Source: a virus
IMG/VR virus record: IMGVR_UViG_3300032285_003545
Location: 1-21,087 of that record
Strand: one strand, 5' to 3'
DNA length: 21,087 nt
Shown: in pieces, positions 17,462-21,087 of the stretch
Layout: every line of letters starts with the position of its first letter
Position numbering within the stretch: the stretch's first letter is position 1
The notes under the pieces: generated by a model
Seen by the model: the letters and a program-made list of their open reading frames with translations, nothing else
What the model was told of the DNA's origin: nothing
Database searches by the model: none
Made by a program: the position numbers and the translations under genes

Positions 17462-18223
17462 TTAAAAAATACCGGAAGAGTAACCTTGTTCTAAATACCT
17501 GTTGTGTATTAATTTGTAGACTTTCTTTAACTTCTTTATTATAACAGTTATGGCAGGTGTGGATGCATCTGTAATTTCCCTAATGTAAATGTAGAGAGCT
17601 TTTTTGGATAGTATATCTAAATTTTCTCTCTTTCTAAAGATCTCTAAGATAGCATCAGCAATCCTAGCATCTTTTTCTTTAGGAAAGAGATCTTCTAAGT
17701 TACTCTCTACGTAAGCTATGAAAAGATCAACCGGATTGCTTCTTTCTAGGTTTAGATCTACATCAGTTTTATTACTAATGTCTGCTAGAATAGTTTTATC
17801 ATTATCAATATCTTGTAATGGAGCTTTTTCTTTTTTCCTCTTGTAGTTCTTCTTGTTAAGGTTTATAAGATATCTCTTAGTGATTGTTCCGAAATAAGAA
17901 TAGGCTTTACCTTTTTCTTTTTTGTAAAGCCTTAATTTTTCAAGAAGTACTGCTACTACTTCGTGCTTCAAATCCATTACTGTATTTCCATCCGTATAAG
18001 GAAACTTAAACGTATTAATAATATTTTCTGCAAGTTTATGAAAAGCGTAGTTAATCTTCTCGTTAAAGAGCCTATTCTTAAAGACAGCATCTTCGGATGC
18101 TACGTACTCTAAAATAGCGTCTTCTGTTTCCTGCGTAAAATATAAATTAGACGTTTTAGGTTTCCTTTTTCTTATTCTACCTTTCTTGGTTAGCTCAACC
18201 GGTACTTCTTCTATATGAATCAT
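17462..18223 (-). CDS. gp55: Late sigma factor, T4 gp55-like
   Basis: 253 aa. Residues 56-133 match a sigma region 2-like helical core: FHKLAENIINTFKFPYTDGN, then MDLKHEVVAVLLEKLRLYKK, then KGKAYSYFGTITKRYLINLN and a Lys/Arg-rich patch. The order and spacing are those of T4 gp55 (LAEGL...FNFSGYTQ...DGIEASIKGL...AYITQACFNAFV). T4 gp55 is about 185 aa. This protein is longer, and residues 203-243 (ILSKKALYIYIREITDASTP, then AITVIIKKLKKVY) look like a helix-turn-helix. The T4 clamp-binding C-terminus (SLDFLYE) is absent; the tail here ends YSSGIF. It likely directs host RNA polymerase to late promoters of the structural block. The start overlaps the upstream gene through TAATG. Confidence 0.82.
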   Translation of the reverse strand: MIHIEEVPVELTKKGRIRKRKPKTSNLYFTQETEDAILEYVASEDAVFKNRLFNEKINYAFHKLAENIINTFKFPYTDGNTVMDLKHEVVAVLLEKLRLYKKEKGKAYSYFGTITKRYLINLNKKNYKRKKEKAPLQDIDNDKTILADISNKTDVDLNLERSNPVDLFIAYVESNLEDLFPKEKDARIADAILEIFRKRENLDILSKKALYIYIREITDASTPAITVIIKKLKKVYKLIHNRYLEQGYSSGIF

Positions 18224-18495
18224 TACTTTGTAAATTCATTTAACATTTCCTGAATTGCTTGTACAGTTCTAAAGAAGGTACCTACTTCATCGTCGCTAGC
18301 GAAAATACCTCTCTTATCCATATCCTTTAATCTCTTATCAGATTCCTGAGAGATTAGTTTGATATTCTCTAGAAGTATTTGCTGTCTTTCAACAGTCTCT
18401 TCTAGTTTTACATTTTTCTGATATAGGTTAAAGATTACATAACCTACTACAGTAAAGACCCAAAGTCCTAAATTTAAAAGTGTTCCGGTAGTCAT
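18223..18495 (-). CDS. Membrane-anchored coiled-coil protein
   Basis: 90 aa from the ATG at 18493-18495 (MTTGTLLNLGLWVFTVVGY...). An in-frame ATG at 18514-18516 would add 7 residues (MLLKTCN). I prefer the inner start because it lies one base after the upstream stop (TAATATG), as at other junctions, and avoids a 20-base overlap. Residues 5-25 form one hydrophobic segment (LLNLGLWVFTVVGYVIFNLY). It is followed by a charged coiled coil (VKLEETVERQQILLENIKLI, about 29-60) and a short C-terminal helix. The topology resembles small i-spanin or inner-membrane phage proteins, but no lysis cassette surrounds it. It sits between the HD hydrolase and the sigma factor, so its function remains open. Confidence 0.75.
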   Translation of the reverse strand: MTTGTLLNLGLWVFTVVGYVIFNLYQKNVKLEETVERQQILLENIKLISQESDKRLKDMDKRGIFASDDEVGTFFRTVQAIQEMLNEFTK

Positions 18496-18496
18496 A

Positions 18497-19285
18497 TTAC
18501 AGGTTTTTAAAAGCATTCATGATGGACGGATTAGAACTACCAAGTCTTTTTAGAGCTTCTTGAGAAGCTTTAGGTGAGTTAGTAGGTACAGGCTTTTTAG
18601 TTTGAGTTACTGGCTTTGTCGTAGGTTTATTGTCAAACTTTCCATACCACTCTCTTTCCCATTCTACTCTAGCTGCTAACATATCAGCCTGGTGTACTAA
18701 TAGCGGTAAGTAACTTCTAAGTCTAGCTTCTGGTTGATAAGATACAAGGTAGGACTTGTTAGGTTCTTCGTATAAGCCATCATGTAATTTTATACCTAGG
18801 TATTCTTTCTCAGACATTGTAATACCTCTGGATTGTAGTAGAAATAATCCTCTATCAGGAACTGTAAAATACTGTAACTGAGTATTATACTTATACATCT
18901 TTCCTAGCTTTTCTACTTCCCAGCTATTATCATTAGGGAAAGCTCCTGGTTGTCCGGGAAATCCTAATTTACCTAAGTCATGATTAAGACATACGAAAGC
19001 TAATTCCTCTTGAGTAAAATCTTCATGACCTTCAAAAGACTTCCAGGTCTTATTTAATTCTACTGCTGCATAGTAAACTCTCAGAATATGATCTATATAA
19101 CCTCCAGGAATACAGTTATGATTAGATTTAGTAATCGCAGCAGGAAGTAGAGCTGCATCTTCTCCGAACTCTTCATATAATTCCAGGAGTTTATCTTTTC
19201 TATCACCGGTAATAACCTTGTTTATGATAGAATTAAATTCAATCCAATTTTCTTGGATTTGTTCTGCTGTTAGAGTGTAACCCAT
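18497..19285 (-). CDS. HD-domain metal-dependent hydrolase
   Basis: 262 aa. The HD metal-binding set is visible: H66 (YIDHIL), H102-D103 (LNHDLGK), H168 (KLHDG) and D201 (HQADMLAA). These are the residues that coordinate metal in HD phosphohydrolases. The domain spans about residues 50-215. Residues 217-262 are a Lys/Pro/Thr/Ser-rich, probably disordered tail with a short conserved-looking end (SNPSIMNAFKNL). In phages HD proteins can hydrolyse nucleotides, dNTPs or cyclic and alarmone-type nucleotides. The substrate cannot be told here, and no synthetase domain is present. The gene lies just before the late sigma factor and after a redox protein, so a role in nucleotide metabolism or in blocking host signalling is possible. 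The start lies 2 bases after the stop of the 56-aa gene. Confidence 0.82.
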   Translation of the reverse strand: MGYTLTAEQIQENWIEFNSIINKVITGDRKDKLLELYEEFGEDAALLPAAITKSNHNCIPGGYIDHILRVYYAAVELNKTWKSFEGHEDFTQEELAFVCLNHDLGKLGFPGQPGAFPNDNSWEVEKLGKMYKYNTQLQYFTVPDRGLFLLQSRGITMSEKEYLGIKLHDGLYEEPNKSYLVSYQPEARLRSYLPLLVHQADMLAARVEWEREWYGKFDNKPTTKPVTQTKKPVPTNSPKASQEALKRLGSSNPSIMNAFKNL

Positions 19286-19287
19286 AA

Positions 19288-19458
19288 TTAATATTCTTTT
19301 TGAATTAAAGATTGTATTTCCTCAATAATGTCTTTCATCTTTTGATTTATAACCCTCATTTCTTGTTGTGGAGCATTACTTGAAATCAAAGAATCAAATG
19401 AAGCAGTCAAGTTATGTAACAGTTCTAACTTACCTTCGATGAGTTGTTTATATCTCAT
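19288..19458 (-). CDS. Small helical protein (56 aa) between glutaredoxin-like and HD genes
   Basis: An open frame from ATG 19456-19458 to TAA 19288-19290 translates to MRYKQLIEGKLELLHNLTAS... and ends QSLIQKEY. It is almost wholly helical with heptad-like hydrophobic spacing and no membrane segment. Its start overlaps the end of the glutaredoxin-like gene by 11 bases, and its stop lies 2 bases before the HD gene start. It therefore fills an otherwise unexplained 160-base gap in a tightly packed operon, the main reason for believing it is real. The predicted protein has good codon usage and no internal stop. I do not recognise a family. Confidence 0.72.
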   Translation of the reverse strand: MRYKQLIEGKLELLHNLTASFDSLISSNAPQQEMRVINQKMKDIIEEIQSLIQKEY

Positions 19459-19762
19459 GATTTTTTATTTGTTTAATGTAATTAATAATATCATTCGGTG
19501 AATTATAATATAAGAACTTTTCGGCAGATCTACTACTAGGTCTATCTCCGTCATTAGGATTTATAAAATAATTAATACTGTTCTCTCTAACAATAACTTT
19601 AGGATACCTTGCCGAATTAAAAAACTTCTCTAACTTCGCACACTCTTGGTCATTTTTTGGATCATCAACATCTACTTCTTCAAATCTATAATTCGCCCCT
19701 TTAAGTCTTTTTAAAGTGTCATTACAAAAAGGGCAAGTACTCATCGTATAAATTCTTATCAT
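19448..19762 (-). CDS. Glutaredoxin-like thiol-disulfide protein
   Basis: 104 aa, the size of a single thioredoxin-fold domain. The N-terminus IRIYTMSTCPFCNDTLKRL carries the CxxC redox centre (C10-P-F-C13). The cis-proline region is present (RYPKVIV, P54), followed by an INYFINP strand. This fits a glutaredoxin such as T4 NrdC, which supplies electrons to ribonucleotide reductase or other enzymes. No reductase gene is in the window, so the partner is unknown. The insert with EKFFNSARYP before the cis-proline is normal for phage members. It overlaps the 56-aa gene by 11 bases; the 70-base gap upstream holds no other frame. Confidence 0.85.
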   Translation of the reverse strand: MIRIYTMSTCPFCNDTLKRLKGANYRFEEVDVDDPKNDQECAKLEKFFNSARYPKVIVRENSINYFINPNDGDRPSSRSAEKFLYYNSPNDIINYIKQIKNHEI

Positions 19763-19832
19763 CTTTTATTCTTTTTCTTTTTAAGAATGATACTTTGCAA
19801 AAAGCTAAGGTTTTTTTACCATAAAAGCAACT

Positions 19833-20105
19833 TTATTTTGCTCCTAGTTTATTGATTATGAATATAACTTCATCTGCTAGACTCCAAAGTTCCATATCTA
19901 TTACGATCCCTAAAATTCTACCCATCTGGTCTAATACTTCTTCTTGTTCGGAGATTGGAATATATCCTTCCACTCCCTCGTCCGGCAGGTTCCTAAGAGT
20001 TGCAGCTAAGACTAAAACATAATCTGTCATACTACTTAAGTACTGATCTAAGAAATTTTCAGCAAAGGAATCTTCAAGGCTATCTAAAATTGATGTATCT
20101 AGCAT
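19833..20105 (-). CDS. Unknown 90-aa acidic helical protein
   Basis: 90 aa from ATG 20103-20105 (MLDTSILDSLEDSFAENFLD...). The frame stays open upstream to an ATG at 20141, but those 12 codons would be read through the hairpin and U-tract of a terminator (20110-20151) and would encode an artificial hydrophobic peptide, so I choose the inner start. The protein is acidic and helical with an internal segment EGVEGYIPISEQEEVLDQMG and no membrane span or Cys. It is the first gene of the leftward block and directly follows the terminator-like structure, so its expression could depend on read-through or on its own signal. Family unknown. Confidence 0.7.
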   Translation of the reverse strand: MLDTSILDSLEDSFAENFLDQYLSSMTDYVLVLAATLRNLPDEGVEGYIPISEQEEVLDQMGRILGIVIDMELWSLADEVIFIINKLGAK

Positions 20106-20109
20106 AACA

Positions 20110-20151
20110 TAAAATAAAAAAGCGAGCCCAGGCACTCCCATACCCAGGCTC
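20110..20151 (-). terminator. Rho-independent terminator or attenuator before the leftward operon
   Basis: On the minus strand GAGCCTGGG (20151-20143) pairs with CCTGGGCTC (20132-20124): 9 base pairs, two of them G-U, with a 10-base loop. It is followed by GCTTTTTTATTTT (20122-20110). On the plus strand the two G-U pairs become A-C mismatches and no T-run follows, so the element is directional. It stops leftward transcripts just before the 90-aa gene. Confidence 0.75.
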
Positions 20152-20176
20152 TATATTTACACCCTAACCAACATTA

Positions 20177-20183
20177 ATAAATA
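20177..20183 (-). promoter_or_regulatory. TATTTAT motif upstream of the terminated leader
   Basis: TATTTAT on the minus strand (context TATATATTTATTAATG), about 25 bases before the terminator stem. If it acts as a promoter core, the transcript would be a short RNA of roughly 60 bases ending at the U-tract at 20110. Confidence 0.3.
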
Positions 20184-20223
20184 TATACTATTTTAAAAAA
20201 CAAACCAACTTTTTTTAAAACTT

Positions 20224-20241
20224 TTTTCTATTTATAGAAAA
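20224..20241. promoter_or_regulatory. 18-base palindrome containing TATTTATA/TATAAATA
   Basis: TTTTCTA (20224-20230), TTTA, TAGAAAA (20235-20241): perfect 7-base arms around a 4-base centre. The minus strand reads TATAAATA (20236-20229), identical to the T4 late-promoter octamer and pointing toward the leftward block. The plus strand reads TATTTATA. It could be a late promoter for the sigma factor encoded here or an operator. The octamer alone is expected a few times by chance at this base composition. Confidence 0.4.
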
Positions 20242-20319
20242 TAATCCTGTTCTATTTAATAGTTATACATTTTTGAAATAAAGTTAACCAATTTATGGAC
20301 CCCGATGGTAAACGATTAA

Positions 20320-20529
20320 ATGACCTGGAGATCAACATTCTTAAACAACGTGGCAACATTTTGCTTAATGACAGCAATGTTCTTCAACCCCTTTGGGTTC
20401 GACGCCTTATTCAGGATGGTAATGAACTGGACAGGTTCTTACTGGATTACGGATTTAATTTTTTATGGAATTGCGGGATCCTTTCTTGGATTATATTTCT
20501 TATTCAAAAGAGCTTCTAAGAAGACCTAA
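20320..20529 (+). CDS. Small membrane protein (two hydrophobic segments), lysis candidate
   Basis: 69 aa (MTWRSTFLNNVATFCLMTAM...). Hydrophobic segments lie at about residues 7-33 (including MFFNPFGFDALF) and 42-62 (WITDLIFYGIAGSFLGLYFL), followed by a basic tail (FKRASKKT): the pattern of a small integral membrane protein. NPFGFD plus GSYWITD reads like a conserved core. An alternative frame (20295-20519, 74 aa) overlaps it, but this frame has the more coherent membrane topology. It is the first gene of the short plus-strand pair and could be a holin or anti-holin or an immunity-type membrane protein. No specific family is assigned. Confidence 0.62.
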   Translation: MTWRSTFLNNVATFCLMTAMFFNPFGFDALFRMVMNWTGSYWITDLIFYGIAGSFLGLYFLFKRASKKT

Positions 20530-20672
20530 TATCCCTTGATTCTCCGGTGTGTAGCTTCTATCAGTATATATACTAGTAAAGTAAATTTGACCTAGAGAAA
20601 TCAAAGCTAATAGAGGGTCAGAAGGGTTTCGATAAGACAGTAGATATTTATTTAAGACAAAACATTACAACT
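20530..20672 (+). promoter_or_regulatory. 143-base intergenic region with possible promoter
   Basis: No open frame and no tRNA-like fold was found. It contains a 12-base palindrome AGTATATATACT (20563-20574) and TAAATTTG (20582-20589), which fits the Bacteroidota -7 consensus TAnnTTTG, but no TTG -33 element lies at the right distance. It also holds TATTTAT (20645-20651), 21 bases before the next ATG. A promoter for the 82-aa gene is plausible. Confidence 0.4.
20645..20651 (+). promoter_or_regulatory. TATTTAT motif before the 82-aa gene
   Basis: Context GATATTTATTTAAG on the plus strand, 21 bases before ATG 20673. It is in the sense of the gene it precedes, as are the heptamers before the minus-strand genes. 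Proposed as a candidate promoter element only. Confidence 0.3.
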
Positions 20673-20921
20673 ATGAACAATGCATTTTTCAGCTTTCTAG
20701 CCGAGCTAATAACCAGGTTATTCTCCGCTAAACCTAAATTTTTCTCTATTATTCAATGGGTAGCATTCCTAGCAGGAGGCTTTTCTGCAACAGTACAGTA
20801 CTTGAAAGAAGTTGGTACTGCTCTACCTTCTTGGGTAGCTGTAGCAGGAAATGTTAACGTAGTGGTAGGATCTGTAGTAGCTCTTATCATTTCACAATTG
20901 CCTGTTAAGCAAGGAGAATAA
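20673..20921 (+). CDS. Two-span small membrane protein, holin candidate
   Basis: 82 aa. A short amphipathic N-terminus (NNAFFSFLAELITRLFSAKP) is followed by membrane segment 1 (about 24-44, FSIIQWVAFLAGGFSATVQY), a short loop with KEVGTALPS, and membrane segment 2 (about 54-76, VAVAGNVNVVVGSVVALIIS). It has a charged C-terminal tail (PVKQGE). Size, two spans and the plus-strand mini-operon fit a class II holin, but no endolysin is in the window and holins share little sequence, so this is inference from topology. The gene is closed by a clear terminator 21 bases after its stop. Confidence 0.75.
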   Translation: MNNAFFSFLAELITRLFSAKPKFFSIIQWVAFLAGGFSATVQYLKEVGTALPSWVAVAGNVNVVVGSVVALIISQLPVKQGE

Positions 20922-20942
20922 GTTTAACTTAATGTAATAGAG

Positions 20943-20971
20943 AAAGGCCCCTTTTGGAGGCCTTTTCTTTT
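20943..20971 (+). terminator. Rho-independent terminator after the 82-aa gene
   Basis: AAAGGCC (20943-20949) pairs with GGCCTTT (20959-20965) around a short loop and is followed by TTTTCTTTT (20963-20971). It ends the plus-strand pair. The reverse strand also forms the hairpin, with a weaker U-run, so it may serve the convergent minus-strand gene ending at 20994. Confidence 0.85.
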
Positions 20972-20993
20972 GTATGCACTACTAGACTATGAA

Positions 20994-21086
20994 TTAATTA
21001 GTCGGTGTTTCGAAAAGTTTCATCTTCTTGGAAAAACTTTCGAACTCTCCTTTTGCTTCCATATATCCTTCTACGCCATCTTTCTT
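20994..21086 (-). CDS. 3' end of an unknown protein, partial (5' end off the window)
   Basis: On the minus strand the frame from 21086 reads KKDGVEGYMEAKGEFESFSK... ending in ETPTN and TAA at 20996-20994. Only 30 residues are visible, charged and helical. A second frame is also open here (stop at 21000-20998), but it gives an Arg-rich, atypical peptide, so this one is preferred. Too short to assign a function. It converges on the plus-strand gene and shares its terminator region. Confidence 0.5.
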   Translation of the reverse strand, partial: KKDGVEGYMEAKGEFESFSKKMKLFETPTN

Positions 21087-21087
21087 C

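Larger units (their letters stand above)
20152..20319. promoter_or_regulatory. Divergent non-coding region, likely promoters for both directions
   Basis: 168 very AT-rich bases between the leftward block and the plus-strand membrane gene. No protein-coding frame is convincing; a 74-aa frame overlapping its right end was considered less likely than the downstream gene. It contains TATTTAT on the minus strand (20183-20177), an 18-base palindrome (20224-20241), long A and T runs and the sequence TTATACATTTTTG at about 20264-20276, loosely like a Bacteroidota -7 element. Promoters are expected here because the genes diverge. Confidence 0.55.

Noticed and set aside
20106-20141. Upstream start at 20141 for the 90-aa gene (12 extra residues MGVPGLAFLFYV)
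   Set aside because: The extra codons are read through the terminator hairpin and T-run, so the hydrophobic peptide is a by-product of the RNA structure.
20295-20519. 74-aa plus-strand frame starting MDPDGKRLND
   Set aside because: It overlaps the 69-aa frame in another phase. The 69-aa product has coherent membrane spans and a basic tail, while this one mixes a polar start with a fragmentary hydrophobic end. It cannot be excluded without comparative data.
20530-20672. tRNA or other structured RNA gene in the intergenic region
   Set aside because: The GGTTTCGATAA stretch recalls a T-loop, but there is no acceptor stem, anticodon stem or CCA end around it.

Overview
The window is part of a tailed-phage genome (Caudoviricetes with a contractile, T4-type tail). 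It is AT-rich (roughly 35-37% G+C by eye) and very densely coded: neighbouring genes overlap by 1-20 bases or are separated by a few bases. Most starts lack a clear Shine-Dalgarno sequence and sit behind A-rich leaders. One structural protein carries a SusC-type carboxypeptidase-regulatory-like domain. Together these features suggest a phage of a Bacteroidota host, probably from an environmental (freshwater or marine) lineage. The host is inferred, not shown.

Layout. Almost everything from 1 to 20105 is on the minus strand and reads right to left as one long block. At the right (upstream) end are small accessory and regulatory genes: a 90-aa unknown protein, a glutaredoxin-like protein, a 56-aa helical protein (19288-19458), an HD-domain hydrolase, a membrane-anchored coiled-coil protein and a gp55-like late sigma factor. 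The baseplate genes follow: a 110-aa unknown, a gp5-like OB-fold hub protein without lysozyme, a separate spike or needle protein, a 748-aa SusC-domain/helical protein, a 152-aa disordered protein, gp25, gp6, a DNRLRE-type protein, a 112-aa protein, and a 1746-aa protein with a tail-protein-I-like segment and a LamG-like lectin domain. At the left (downstream) end are two further structural proteins and two tandem fibre-like proteins with long Thr-Pro repeats; the last one runs off the left edge.

The right end (20142-21087) switches strand. A divergent non-coding region holds an 18-bp palindrome and a strong minus-strand hairpin terminator. It is followed by two short plus-strand membrane-protein genes (lysis or holin candidates), a rho-independent terminator, and the 3' end of another minus-strand gene.

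How the genes fit together. The sigma factor lies directly upstream of the baseplate genes, so it may direct late transcription of the block that encodes the cell-puncturing and host-recognition end of the tail. The heptamer TATTTAT is concentrated in the short non-coding gaps, in the sense of the following gene, and is a candidate regulatory signal. The most unusual items are the SusC-domain/hydrophobic-helix fusion, the sigma factor with an added C-terminal helix-turn-helix-like segment, the two neighbouring Thr-Pro repeat genes and the terminated leader before the 90-aa gene.
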